Origin: Streptomyces sp. NBC_01485 | Lineage (GTDB): Bacteria; Actinomycetota; Actinomycetes; Streptomycetales; Streptomycetaceae | Direction of reading: 5' to 3' | Length of the DNA: 64,000 bases | Assembly (NCBI RefSeq): GCF_036227125.1 | Contig: NZ_CP109435.1 | Span: forward strand, 4,774,001-4,838,000 | In this document: piece after piece, positions 1-8,253 of the stretch | Numbering within the stretch: the stretch's first letter is position 1 | How the letters are laid out: every line of letters starts with the position of its first letter | Notes under the pieces: model-generated | Database searches by the model: none | What the model saw: the letters and a program-made list of their open reading frames with translations, nothing else | Told to the model about the DNA's origin: nothing | Made by a program: the position numbers and the translations under genes

Positions 1-374
1 ACCGGCTGGAGAAGGCCGACCTCCTTGATGGAGGTGATGAGCTCGTGCAGCGCGTCCTCGTCGAAGACCTCACGCGGCTGGCGCGGGTTCGGCGTGATGT
101 GGTCCAGGGGGATCTCGGCGAAGAACGCCCCGATGGGCGGCGCGGGCATCTCCAAGCCGCCGTTCGCCGACAGCTCCTCAGTTTCACGTGAAACAGGCGG
201 CAGCGTGGCCACCTTCGCCGCGGCCACCCCGCGGTCCGTCGTCAGGACCGGGACGGCTGCGGGGGACGTGGATCCCCCGCCTCCCAACGCGGCCTGCGCC
301 GGCATCTTCTCCGTCGGGGCAGCGGGGATCAGTGCGCCAAGACCTCGGCCTAGTCCCCTCCGTCGCTCACTCAC
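1..374 (-). CDS. parB: ParB chromosome-partition protein, N-terminal part (cut by window edge)
   Basis: Only the first about 124 codons are present; the gene runs off the left edge. The GTG start at 374-372 gives VSERRRGLGRGLGALIP, the typical basic ParB N-terminus that contacts ParA. This is followed by a Pro/Ala-rich linker and then the start of the ParB/Srx CTPase domain (ITPNPRQPREVFDEDALHEL). ParB is known to load at parS sites, spread as a CTP-dependent clamp and organise the origin region before sporulation septation. The start codon overlaps the parA stop by four bases (GTGA), so the two genes are translationally coupled. A parS site lies inside the coding sequence at 181-194. The CTP-binding and helix-turn-helix regions lie outside the window. 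Confidence 0.95.
   Translation of the reverse strand, partial: MSERRRGLGRGLGALIPAAPTEKMPAQAALGGGGSTSPAAVPVLTTDRGVAAAKVATLPPVSRETEELSANGGLEMPAPPIGAFFAEIPLDHITPNPRQPREVFDEDALHELITSIKEVGLLQP
181..194. promoter_or_regulatory. parS site inside parB
   Basis: Perfect 14-bp palindrome GTTTCACGTGAAAC, the Streptomyces ParB-binding site. It is read within the parB frame as VSRET. Confidence 0.95.
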
Positions 375-1618
375 TGGATCCCCTCCACCATGTTCCGGTT
401 GTTCTGGGCGCCAATATGGGCGCGCGTCGCGTCATAGCTGACGTCGACACCCTTCAGCGCGAGTTCTCGTGCTGCCTCAAGGTAGGAGAGGGCACCGCTC
501 GATCCTGGATCGTAGGTCAGCACCGTCTGTCCGTAGCTCGGTGCCTCGGAGATGCGGACCGAGCGTGGAATGCTCGTCCGCAGCACCTCGTTACCGAAGT
601 GGGTGCGCACCTCGTCGGCGACCTGCGACGCGAGGCGCGTCCGGCCGTCGTACATGGTGAGCAGGATGGTCGACACATGCAGAGCGGGGTTGAGGTGCCC
701 CCGCACCAGGTCGACGTTGCGCAACAACTGCCCCAGTCCCTCCAGCGCGTAGTACTCGCACTGGATCGGGATGAGGACCTCGGCGCCGGCCACCATCGCG
801 TTGACCGTCAGCAGGCCGAGCGAGGGCGGGCAGTCGATGAGGATGTAGTCCAGCGGCTGTTCGTATGCCTGGATCGCTCGCAGTAGGCGGCTCTCACGTG
901 CCACCAGGGACACCAACTCGATCTCCGCACCGGCGAGATCGATCGTGGCGGGAGCACAGAAGAGTCCCTCTACATCGGGGACCGGCTGAACCACTTCGGC
1001 GAGGGGCCGACTCTCGATCAACACGTCGTAGATGGACGGAACCTCGGCGTGGTGGTCGATCCCCAGGGCGGTGGACGCGTTGCCCTGTGGGTCCAGGTCG
1101 ACCACGAGGACACGGCTGCCGTGCAGGGCCAGGGAGGCGGCAAGGTTGACGGTCGTCGTCGTCTTGCCTACCCCGCCCTTCTGGTTCGCGACCACGATCA
1201 CACGGGTCTGCTCAGGGCGTGGCAGGCCCTCGCCGGCGCGGCCCAGAGCCTCTACCGCAAGTTGGGCAGCACGACCGATCGGAGTGTCGTCCATGGGGGG
1301 CGGTGTTTCACGTGAAACATCCTCCCCGAACGACTCGGTACGGGGACCGGGGACCGGATCGGTCATCGGTCCCGCGATGTTGGCGTCGGACCGCACGGAT
1401 TCACTCTCCTCGACTTCAGGCTCGCAGTGAGCAGAGCCTCCCATGTCTTCGGGGTCGTGAACCAGTGAGGCCTGTTGTTCTGTGGAGAAATCCACCTCTG
1501 TGGACAACTTCGACCCCTCATCGAGTGAACCGAGAGGCTTGCGGTCGCGGGGTTCGGCCGCGGCGCGGCCGCGGCTGATGATGCCGTGGAGCAGAGAGCG
1601 ACGTTTCACGTGAAACAC
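371..1618 (-). CDS. parA: ParA chromosome-partition ATPase
   Basis: Walker-type partition ATPase that assembles on the nucleoid and works with ParB-parS to move and segregate origins. The deviant Walker A motif VVANQKGGVGKTTTTVNLA (about residues 141-159) is followed by the switch motif VVDLDPQGN and by ILIDCPPSLG, all standard for ParA/Soj. The first about 135 residues are acidic, low-complexity and poorly conserved in character. The GTG start at 1618-1616 makes the protein begin MFHVKR because it lies over a parS palindrome. No clear ribosome-binding site precedes it, so a downstream start (for example at the Met of MTDPVPGP) remains possible. A second parS and a perfect DnaA box lie inside this N-terminal part. 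The gene overlaps parB by four bases. Confidence 0.95.
   Translation of the reverse strand: MFHVKRRSLLHGIISRGRAAAEPRDRKPLGSLDEGSKLSTEVDFSTEQQASLVHDPEDMGGSAHCEPEVEESESVRSDANIAGPMTDPVPGPRTESFGEDVSRETPPPMDDTPIGRAAQLAVEALGRAGEGLPRPEQTRVIVVANQKGGVGKTTTTVNLAASLALHGSRVLVVDLDPQGNASTALGIDHHAEVPSIYDVLIESRPLAEVVQPVPDVEGLFCAPATIDLAGAEIELVSLVARESRLLRAIQAYEQPLDYILIDCPPSLGLLTVNAMVAGAEVLIPIQCEYYALEGLGQLLRNVDLVRGHLNPALHVSTILLTMYDGRTRLASQVADEVRTHFGNEVLRTSIPRSVRISEAPSYGQTVLTYDPGSSGALSYLEAARELALKGVDVSYDATRAHIGAQNNRNMVEGIQ
1305..1318. promoter_or_regulatory. parS site inside parA
   Basis: Perfect GTTTCACGTGAAAC, extended to a 16-bp palindrome by the flanking T and A (1304-1319). It lies in the N-terminal coding part of parA. 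Confidence 0.95.
1499..1507 (-). promoter_or_regulatory. DnaA box within parA
   Basis: Perfect TTGTCCACA on the minus strand, inside the poorly conserved N-terminal part of parA, about 9 kb from oriC. A single box, so its role is uncertain. Confidence 0.5.
1603..1616. promoter_or_regulatory. parS site at the start of parA
   Basis: Perfect GTTTCACGTGAAAC overlapping the proposed GTG start of parA. ParB bound here could also affect expression of its own operon (inference). Confidence 0.95.
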
Positions 1619-1961
1619 GATGCCCGGCGGTCAGGTTGGCGTCTGCGCGACACCCCGGTATGCGTACGTTTGGCTTCCTATGTGGACTGAGGTGACTGCC
1701 GAGCCGATCCCGACGGTGACCGAGTGCCTTACGTCACCATATAAATGGCCGAATTGAGAGCTCTAGTGGACCGCGAAACGCAGACCAGGACGCGTCACAT
1801 TTTCACTTCAGCCATCCCACAATTCACTGGACTCTCAACATCACCGAGCCTCTGATTTGCGGGCAAGTAAGGCAAGCGGCTCGCCGGAACAGCCCAAGGC
1901 ACCCCTCGCTCAAAACTGACATCGAGCACCCGGACCCCCTCGCCGACCTGCATGAAAACGC
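1619..1961. other. AT-richer intergenic stretch in front of the inserted segment
   Basis: About 340 bases with no convincing gene on either strand; short frames here lack a ribosome-binding site and biased codon use. It contains an AT-richer stretch near 1735-1760. It probably holds the parA promoter on the minus strand and upstream sequence for the secreted-protein gene on the plus strand. Confidence 0.4.
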
Positions 1962-2402
1962 TTGATCCCTTCGCCTCGGCGCGGCAATGCGTGGCTGCCA
2001 CGTGGTGCGGAAGTCGCAGGCGCGGTTGTCGCCGCTTTCTCCGCAGCCCTTTTGGGCGCCTCCCCGGCTTTCGGTGACGCCGGGGAGAACGTGACCTCCT
2101 CGTACGGCTTCACCCGGACCGACGGCGTGAAGATCACCTGGGTGTCCGCCTGGAGCTACCAGAGCTCGGGCAACAAGACCGTCTCCGTCAAGGACGGCTC
2201 CAGCGACAGCCACTCCGTGTACACCCTGTACGACCGGAAGAACTCCACGGACCTCCGGCTGGACAACGACCGTGGCTCCGGCACCACCATCACGAGCGGC
2301 TCGTCCGCCAGCAACTACGTCGTCAAGGTGACGGCCTGCATCGACGTCCAAGCCGCTCCGGACCAGTGCGGTCCGGACGACCGTCCGGGCGACGGCCGCT
2401 GA
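1962..2402 (+). CDS. small secreted protein of unknown function
   Basis: 146 codons from a TTG start; no ATG or GTG is available in frame after the stop codon at 1953-1955. The N-terminus has arginines followed by a hydrophobic segment and Ala-x-Ala-like residues (AGAVVAAFSAALLGASPAFG), which fits a signal peptide cut near residue 38. The mature part is Ser/Thr/Asp-rich with alternating hydrophobic residues, suggesting a small beta-sheet domain, and carries two cysteines near the C-terminus. I do not recognise the family. The weak start may mean the 5' end is damaged, like the next gene. A perfect hairpin terminator follows at once. It belongs to the segment inserted between parA and rsmG. 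Confidence 0.55.
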   Translation: MIPSPRRGNAWLPRGAEVAGAVVAAFSAALLGASPAFGDAGENVTSSYGFTRTDGVKITWVSAWSYQSSGNKTVSVKDGSSDSHSVYTLYDRKNSTDLRLDNDRGSGTTITSGSSASNYVVKVTACIDVQAAPDQCGPDDRPGDGR

Positions 2403-2407
2403 TATCT

Positions 2408-2439
2408 CGTGCCGCGGGGGGTGTCTCCCCCGCGGCACG
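2408..2439 (+). terminator. hairpin terminator after the secreted-protein gene
   Basis: Perfect 13-bp GC-rich stem with a 6-base loop six bases after the stop codon. No T-run follows, which is common in Streptomyces terminators. Confidence 0.75.
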
Positions 2440-2505
2440 CTGCCGTAGCCGCAGCACGTTGCCGTACCCGCGTCACCAGCCGAAGCCAGAACACTGAGGG
2501 CCCCC

Positions 2506-4276
2506 GTGAGCACAGTCACGACCGAGTCCATCGGCGGCAACGCCTCGGACACTTCCATCGAGCCCACAGCGGCGGAAGCCCATGGGCACGTTTCATCGCA
2601 CTGTTTCTTGCCGCTCTGGTCATCGCGCTCGGTCTCAGCGCCGTGGCGGGTGTGCATGGCGCGTATCAGGGCAAAGAACGTCACCGCGAGGCCCGTACCC
2701 CCGTACCCCCGTGCCGCAGGAGCAGGAGCAGGAGCAGGGGCAGGGGCAGGGGCAGGGGCAGAAGCAGGAGAACGCGACGCGGTGGCTCGTCGGCTCGGAT
2801 TCCCTGCAGGGCGAACGGCGCTTCAGCGTCGTCTATATATCTCCGCACTCCGGAATCGCGCCGCTGCCCCCGGGCGTGCGGCACTGGCCGGAGCCCGGAG
2901 AGGCGGTGCCGTCTCCCGCCCTCCTGAAGGCGGGCGCGGGCGAACACATCGAGCGCCGCTACGGCAAGCCGGCGGGAACCATCGGCCAGGACGGTCCGGA
3001 GGATCCCGGCGAGTGGCTCGCCTATGTGCGTCCCGCTGCCGAGCTGAGCTCGCGGCAGCCGACCGAGATCGTCACCGGTTTCGGCCCGTCAGCAGGCTCG
3101 ACAGCCCAGGGACTTGAGCCCGGATCAGGGCGAGCCGACGACAGGCCGGAGTGGATGTTCCTGGCCGCCGTCACAGGCCTGCTTCTTCTGCCCGGTTTCG
3201 CTCTGCTGATCGCGGCGATGTGTCTCGGGTCGCCCACGCGACAGGGCGGCACCCCGGCATGGCGGCCCGCCCTCCTGGGCACTGCCGCCGCTGCCCTGCC
3301 CGTCGCCGCCGCTCTGCTGTGGGACGTCCGCGTGCCCCACACCGACTATCTGCTCTCCTCCACGGACCTGCGGACCTACGGTTGGCTGCTCGCTCTGGGA
3401 CCGGTGGCCGGTGCTGTCACCGGTAGACGTCGTCCCGAACGGCGCGGTGACCACCGATCAGATGGCTTCCTTCCTTCGCCGGGTCCCGGAATCCGGAGCC
3501 GTGCTCCTGACGCCTCCGTCCGACGACCCTGAAGGCCCGCTCTCCCTCCAGGGCGACTGCCCCGCCCTGGAGAGCCTGCACCTGCCGTGTCAGGCCGAAC
3601 CCGTCCGCCTCGACGCGCTGCCCTCGGACGCACACCTCCAGGAGCTGATCAAGTGGCACCTGGGGAGCAGCCCCTTCGTGGAGGTTCCCGGATCGGCACC
3701 GGCGACCTCGCGAAGCAGGCGGCTGAGGACACCACAAGCACCCTGGCCCTAGTGCACCCGGGCGGTCAGAACCTGGACGTGCCCGGCCTCAAGGCCGTCG
3801 GCTACCAGGTCTTTCCCCGAGGCGCAGGGGTGAAGGCGCTCGGCGAGGACAACATCACGGCTGACATCCCCAACCGCGACCAGGGCCGCTGGATCGTGCT
3901 CCTCGGGATCGCGGGGATCGGCGTGGTGGCCGTGGCCGCGGGGTGCGCCGCCACGGCCACGTTCCTGCGCCGGGACCGGGCGCTCGCCGCACGGTCGACG
4001 AGGGCCGACCGCGGCCGGGTCGTACGGAGCACGGCGCTGTGGTCCGTGCTGGTCCCCCTGGCCTCCGCCGGACTCGTCGGCCCCCTCGTAGCCGCCTGGC
4101 TCACCGCGCCGGTCAGCAACGGAGGACCGACGTACGTCACCACCGGACTGCTGATCACCTGTGGCGCTGTCGTCGTGGTCGTGGCTCTGCTCGCATGGCC
4201 GTACTCCGTGCTGATCGCCACGCGTCGCCCGCACGCATGGGCCCTGACGGCGGAAGACCGGACCGCCGCGAAGTGA
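2506..4276 (+). pseudogene. membrane protein gene broken by several frameshifts
   Basis: A single protein seems to be spread over changing frames. A GTG start at 2506 (MSTVTTESIGGNA) continues in another frame near 2583 (WARFIALFLAALVIALGL, a membrane segment). A Gln/Glu/Gly-repeat tract then follows from about 2700 in a third frame, with a soluble part and two or three membrane segments (WMFLAAVTGLLLLPGFALLI and following). Near 3410-3680 the frame changes again (PNGAVTTDQMASFLRRV), and from about 3680 to 4276 a last frame encodes membrane segments (WIVLLGIAGIGVVAVAAG and two more). At least three or four frame changes in 1.7 kb, while the flanking core genes are intact, point to decay rather than sequencing error. 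The layout of paired membrane segments around a soluble part recalls ABC-type permeases, but I cannot name it. Confidence 0.6.
2716..2770 (+). repeat. GCAGGA/GCAGGG short tandem repeat
   Basis: About nine imperfect hexamer units encoding a Gln-Glu/Gln-Gly tract in the broken membrane-protein gene. One apparent frame change lies at its left edge, so slippage here may be one cause of the decay. Confidence 0.8.
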
Positions 4277-4348
4277 CGCGGCCGGCTCCCCGGCATGCCC
4301 CTGCTCGAACTCTCCGTCGTCCCGGACCCTACGGGCAGAACGGCCAGG

Positions 4349-5065
4349 TCAGCGGCGCCGTCGGACCCGTCCGGTCCTGGCGGCCTTGGCCCGCTTGGCC
4401 GCGAAGCGCACACCGCCCGGGCTCTCGCCGACCTCGACCCGTACGACCGTGGAAAGCGGGTCGACCACGCCCTCGCCGACATGCAGGATCGAGGTGCTCA
4501 CGGCGCCGAGCTTGCTCAGTGCCGTGGCGGCGCTCTTCAGCTCCTCCTCGGCGGCGTCGCCCTTGAGGGCGAGCATCTCGCCGTAGGGGCGCAGCAGCGG
4601 GACGCCCCAGGCGGCCAGGCGGTCCAGAGGCGCGACGGCACGGGCGGTCACCACATGGACCGGCTGGAGCGTGCCCATGACCTCCTCGGCGCGGCCCCGC
4701 ACGACCGTCACATGGTCCAGGCCGAGGAGCTCGACGACCTCGGTGAGGAAGTTGGTGCGGCGCAGGAGCGGCTCCAGCAGGGTGATCTTCAGGTCCTCCC
4801 GTACGAGCGCCAGGGGAATGCCGGGCAGACCGGCGCCCGAGCCGACGTCGCACACGGTCACGCCCTCGGGCACGACCTCGGAGAGCACCGCGCAGTTCAG
4901 GATGTGCCTCTCCCACAGGCGGGGCACCTCGCGTGGGCCGATGAGCCCGCGCTGCACGCCTGCCTCGGCCAGGAGCTCGGCGTACCGGACCGCATCGCCG
5001 AAGCGATCGCCGAATACCTCACGTGCCACTTCGGGCGCGGGGGGGAGCTCCGCTGCCTCCGTCAC
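4349..5065 (-). CDS. rsmG: 16S rRNA (guanine-N7) methyltransferase RsmG (GidB)
   Basis: S-adenosylmethionine-dependent enzyme that methylates a guanine of the 530 loop of 16S rRNA (G527 in E. coli); loss gives low-level streptomycin resistance and, in Streptomyces, can raise antibiotic production. The SAM-binding motif VCDVGSGAGLPGIPLAL is followed by LLEPLLRRTNFL and VVTARAVAPL, all classic GidB. The protein ends in a basic tail. I place the start at the GTG 5065 (VTEAAELPPAP), preceded by GGAAGG; an in-frame ATG eight codons upstream is less likely. About 240 residues is the normal length. It is separated from khpB by a strong hairpin, so it may be transcribed partly on its own. Confidence 0.95.
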   Translation of the reverse strand: MTEAAELPPAPEVAREVFGDRFGDAVRYAELLAEAGVQRGLIGPREVPRLWERHILNCAVLSEVVPEGVTVCDVGSGAGLPGIPLALVREDLKITLLEPLLRRTNFLTEVVELLGLDHVTVVRGRAEEVMGTLQPVHVVTARAVAPLDRLAAWGVPLLRPYGEMLALKGDAAEEELKSAATALSKLGAVSTSILHVGEGVVDPLSTVVRVEVGESPGGVRFAAKRAKAARTGRVRRRR

Positions 5066-5134
5066 GGGGACCGTCCTTCCGTACCGCATCAGCGCTCGAC
5101 GCGCCGACCACCAGAACTACCAGGCTGACAAAGA

Positions 5135-5165
5135 CCGGCCCCGTCTGCGCAACAGACGGGGCCGG
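5135..5165 (-). terminator. hairpin between khpB and rsmG
   Basis: Perfect 13-bp stem with a 5-base loop. It lies just after the khpB stop and would end or weaken minus-strand transcription before rsmG. Confidence 0.75.
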
Positions 5166-5183
5166 GGATACGCACGTACCGAA

Positions 5184-5696
5184 TCAGTTGGGCAGCACGA
5201 CGACGAAGCGCTGCGGCTCCTCGCCCTCGGACTCACTGCGCAGGCCGGCGGCCTTGACCGCGTCGTGGACGACCTTGCGCTCGAAGGGCGTCATCGGCCT
5301 CATCTTCACCGGCTCACCGCTGTTCTTCGCGTCGGCGGCGGCCTTTGCGCCCAGCTCGGAGAGCTCGGTGCGCTTCTTGGCGCGATAGCCGGCGACGTCC
5401 AGCATCAGACGGCTGCGGTCGCCGGTCTCCCGGTGCACGGCCAGGCGCGTGAGTTCCTGCAGCGCCTCCAGCACCTCGCCGTCCCGGCCGACCAGCTTCT
5501 GCAGGTCACGGGTGCCCGAGTCGCTGATGATCGACACGGCGGCGCGGTCGGCCTCGACGTCCATGTCGATGTCGCCGTCGAGATCGGCGATGTCCAGCAG
5601 ACCCTCGAGGTAGTCCGCCGCGATCTCGCCCTCCTGCTCCAGGCGGGTCAGGGTGTCTGCACCCTCGTCGGCAGCGGAGGTGGTGCCTTCCGTCAC
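5184..5696 (-). CDS. khpB: KhpB/Jag RNA-binding protein
   Basis: RNA-binding protein of the Jag/EloR/KhpB family, linked in other bacteria to cell elongation and RNA binding with KhpA. After an acidic N-terminus, a KH-type domain carries the GxxG loop as VGRDGEVLEALQEL (about residues 88-101). An R3H domain follows with RPMTPFERKVVHDAV (about residues 132-146). The GTG start is preceded by AAGGAG ten bases upstream. It sits directly behind yidC (15 bases apart), as in most actinobacteria, which suggests a joint role at the membrane. The 170-residue length is normal for this group, which lacks the extra N-terminal Jag domain. Confidence 0.93.
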   Translation of the reverse strand: MTEGTTSAADEGADTLTRLEQEGEIAADYLEGLLDIADLDGDIDMDVEADRAAVSIISDSGTRDLQKLVGRDGEVLEALQELTRLAVHRETGDRSRLMLDVAGYRAKKRTELSELGAKAAADAKNSGEPVKMRPMTPFERKVVHDAVKAAGLRSESEGEEPQRFVVVLPN

Positions 5697-5711
5697 GGGA
5701 TGGGCTCCTTC

Positions 5712-6992
5712 TTACTTCTTGGACGGGGACTTGGGGCGCTGCGGGCCGCCCTTGCGCTGCCCGGACTGGGCCTTGCTGCGGCCTGCGGCCCCGGGCTTGG
5801 CAGCGCCCTGCTGGGCGGCGCCGGTGGCACCGGAGGGCTTGGCGTCCTCCGGCTCGTCGGACTTGGTCAGCGAGGTGGTCTCGCCGGCCGCCTTGGGGGC
5901 CGTGGAATGGCGCTGGGACTTCGACTGCCGCTTGGGCTGCTGACGCTTGGCGGCGGCCGCGCTCGTCGGCGTGCCGTCCTCCGCCTGGGTGGCGGCCTGG
6001 GCCTCGCTCTTGATCACGGTGCCGTCGGTCTGGGCGGCGAAGCCCACCTTGGTCAGACCGGTGATGAACTTGCGCTCGGCGTCGTTACGGTCACGGCCCT
6101 TGGCCACGATGGCCTTGATGATGGCCTTCTCGCTGCGGCGACGCGTCTTGCCGGCGTGCGTGACGTGCTTGTACAGGCGCTCCAGGTAGGCGGCCTGGGC
6201 CTTGGAACCCGGGGTCGGGTTGTTGCGGATGACGTACATCTGCTGGCCCATGGTCCACATGTTGGTGGTGAGCCAGTAGACGAGGACACCTACGGGGAAG
6301 TTGATGCCGAAGACGGCGAACATGACGGGGAAGACGTACATCAGCATCTTCTGCTGCTGCATGAACGGCGTCTTCACCGTGGTGTCGACGTTCTTCGTCA
6401 TCAGCTGGCGCTGCGTGAAGAACTGCGAGGCCGACATCAGGACGATCATGATCGCGGTGACCACACGGACGTCCATCAGCGAGGCGCCGAGGGCCTCCAC
6501 CTTCGCGGAGCCGTCGGTGAACTTCGCGGCCAGCGGAGCGCCGAAGATGTGGGCCTTGCGCGCGCTCTCGAGCAGTTGCTCGTTGATGACGCCGATCTTG
6601 TCGCCCGTCGCGATGCCGTTGAGCACGTGGTAGAGGGCGAAGAAGAACGGGGACTGCGCCAGGATGGGAAGGCACGAGGAGAGCGGGTTGGTGCCCGTCT
6701 CCTTGTACAGCTTCATCATCTCTTCGGACTGGCGCGCTTTGTCGTTCTTGTAGCGTTCCTGGATCTTCTTCATCTCGGGCTGCAGCGTCTGCATGGCCCG
6801 GGTCGACTTGATCTGCTTCACGAAGAGCGGGATCAGGCAGATGCGGATCAGGATCACCAGGGACACGATCGACAGGCCCCAGGCCCAGCCGGTGTCAGGG
6901 CCGAAGATGGCCCCGTACACCGAGTGGAACTGGACGATGACCCAGGAGACAGGTGTCGTGATGAAGCTGAAGAGGCTGGCAATCGTGTCCAC
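5712..6992 (-). CDS. yidC: membrane protein insertase YidC
   Basis: Oxa1/YidC/Alb3 insertase that helps membrane proteins fold and leave the Sec translocon. The first membrane segment is followed by a cytoplasmic hairpin rich in charged residues (MQTLQPEMKKIQERYKND) and then the conserved region with GTNPLSSCLPILAQ. Four further hydrophobic segments follow (about residues 110-270), including GVLVYWLTTNMWTMGQQ. The C-terminal about 150 residues are basic and low-complexity, typical of actinobacterial YidC and probably ribosome-binding. The GTG start lies three bases after the yidD stop, so the two are one operon. Confidence 0.96.
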   Translation of the reverse strand: MDTIASLFSFITTPVSWVIVQFHSVYGAIFGPDTGWAWGLSIVSLVILIRICLIPLFVKQIKSTRAMQTLQPEMKKIQERYKNDKARQSEEMMKLYKETGTNPLSSCLPILAQSPFFFALYHVLNGIATGDKIGVINEQLLESARKAHIFGAPLAAKFTDGSAKVEALGASLMDVRVVTAIMIVLMSASQFFTQRQLMTKNVDTTVKTPFMQQQKMLMYVFPVMFAVFGINFPVGVLVYWLTTNMWTMGQQMYVIRNNPTPGSKAQAAYLERLYKHVTHAGKTRRRSEKAIIKAIVAKGRDRNDAERKFITGLTKVGFAAQTDGTVIKSEAQAATQAEDGTPTSAAAAKRQQPKRQSKSQRHSTAPKAAGETTSLTKSDEPEDAKPSGATGAAQQGAAKPGAAGRSKAQSGQRKGGPQRPKSPSKK

Positions 6993-6995
6993 TAA

Positions 6996-7349
6996 TCATG
7001 CTCCTTGGGCATGGGACGGTGTCTCTGCGGCCGGGCTCGAAGGAGGATTCGCTCCGGTGGCCGTTTCGGCGGCGGAGGTCCCGCCCCTGCGTGCACGCCA
7101 GGCGTCACGCAACATTTCGTGCCACCGCGGGCGCTTACGCGGCGGGACATGATCCACTCCGCCCAGCGACCACGGGTTGCACCGCAGGATGCGCCAGGCG
7201 GTGAGTGCCGTTCCCTTGATGGCACCGTGCCGGTCGATGGCCGTGTAGCCGTAGTGGGAGCACGACGGGTAGTACTTGCACACCGGCCCGAGCAGTGGAC
7301 TGATCGTCCACTGGTAGAGCTTGATCAGAGCCAGTAGCGGGTACTTCAT
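6996..7349 (-). CDS. yidD: membrane protein insertion efficiency factor YidD
   Basis: Small membrane-associated helper of YidC. It starts with an amphipathic helix (LLALIKLYQWTISPLLGP) and then carries the family cysteine motif CKYYPSCSHYGYTAI and the downstream signature GTALTAWRILRCNPW. Both motifs are complete. The 117-residue length includes a variable, Pro/Ala-rich tail. Its ATG overlaps the rnpA stop by four bases and its stop lies three bases before yidC. Confidence 0.95.
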   Translation of the reverse strand: MKYPLLALIKLYQWTISPLLGPVCKYYPSCSHYGYTAIDRHGAIKGTALTAWRILRCNPWSLGGVDHVPPRKRPRWHEMLRDAWRARRGGTSAAETATGANPPSSPAAETPSHAQGA

Positions 7350-7717
7350 CGCGCGCCCCCTCCCAGTAGCCGTTGTAGGGCGGCATCCAGGTCTTGGGCC
7401 AGCTGTGCGTGGTCGGCGTCGCCCGCCCCGGGCAGCGCCCGTACGACTACCAGGCTACCGGGGGGGAAGAGGGTGACTCGGTCGCGCATCAGGTGACGCA
7501 GTCTGCGCTTCACCTTGTTGCGTACGACCGCGCCTCCCACGGCCTTGCTCACGACGAAACCCGCACGCGTCGGGGGAGCGCTCTCCCCAGGCGCGTGCGG
7601 GTCTGTGGCACCGCTTCGGAAATGGACGACGAGAATCGGGCGTCCGGCCCGACGGCCCCGTCGTACTGCGGTCGCGAAGTCTTCGCGCCGCCTCAGCCGA
7701 TGCTCGGTAGGCAGCAC
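7346..7717 (-). CDS. rnpA: ribonuclease P protein component
   Basis: Protein subunit of RNase P, which binds the catalytic RNA and the 5' leader of precursor tRNA. The RNR signature is present as VVRNKVKRRLRHLMRD, preceded by RAGFVVSKAVGGAVV. The N-terminal LPTEHRLRRREDFATAVRRG is also typical. The GTG start at 7717 lies 21 bases behind rpmH, the usual partner. The 123-residue length is normal. Confidence 0.96.
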   Translation of the reverse strand: MLPTEHRLRRREDFATAVRRGRRAGRPILVVHFRSGATDPHAPGESAPPTRAGFVVSKAVGGAVVRNKVKRRLRHLMRDRVTLFPPGSLVVVRALPGAGDADHAQLAQDLDAALQRLLGGGAR

Positions 7718-7738
7718 GACGTCATGACCTGATCAGGA

Positions 7739-7876
7739 TCAGGCGGACAGGCTCGCGCGACCCTTGCCACGGCGGTTCGCGAGAATCGCGCGACCGGCAC
7801 GGGTACGCATCCGCAGGCGGAAGCCGTGGGTCTTGGCGCGACGACGGTTGTTCGGCTGGAAGGTGCGCTTGCTCAC
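7739..7876 (-). CDS. rpmH: 50S ribosomal protein L34
   Basis: A 45-codon gene starting with GTG at 7876 and reading SKRTFQPNNRRRAKTHGFR, continuing through MRTRAGRAILANRRGKGR. This is the complete, nearly invariant L34 sequence: a basic peptide buried in 23S rRNA. It heads the minus-strand operon rpmH-rnpA-yidD-yidC-khpB and is transcribed away from dnaA, as in nearly all Gram-positive bacteria. Confidence 0.98.
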   Translation of the reverse strand: MSKRTFQPNNRRRAKTHGFRLRMRTRAGRAILANRRGKGRASLSA

Positions 7877-8253
7877 TCGGGGGCTCCAGAAATCAATCGG
7901 TGGTGGCGGGGTGCCGTCCTGGCTGTCACCGTGCGCCCACGAGGTAGCTCGCGGTCAACGCCCGAGTGCACCGCTTCCCGATCACCTGACGCGATCTGTG
8001 CCCATCGGAGGCAGGCGGCAGCAGCCATCGACAACTCGACCTGGTTACGGTACGCGCGGCTACGCCATCCGGTCAAACCGGCGGTCACGGGGAGACACTG
8101 TCCACAGGCTGGGGACAACAACTTGAACCGCAGCCGCCGCCCTGACTACCTTGGCTGAACTCCGATTCGTTCCTTTGTCCCTGCCCCCACCCGATCTGAA
8201 TCCCGACCGTCCCGCAACCACACGTTCGTGGGACCCACGAGAGAGCGTGCCCT
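7877..8253. promoter_or_regulatory. divergent rpmH/dnaA promoter region with a pair of DnaA boxes
   Basis: 377 bases without a gene, between two divergently read operons. It contains CTGTCCACA at 8098-8106 (one mismatch to TTGTCCACA) and TTGTCCCCA on the minus strand at 8110-8118, a back-to-back pair about 140 bases before the dnaA start. Autoregulation of dnaA through such a pair is known in Streptomyces. I do not mark exact -10/-35 hexamers. Confidence 0.7.

Noticed and set aside
2716..2770. Possible CRISPR-like repeat
   Set aside because: Units are contiguous 6-mers without spacers. No CRISPR array was found anywhere in the window.
2681..2947. Pro/Leu-repeat protein on the minus strand
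   Set aside because: It only reads the complement of the GCAGGA repeat in the broken membrane-protein gene.
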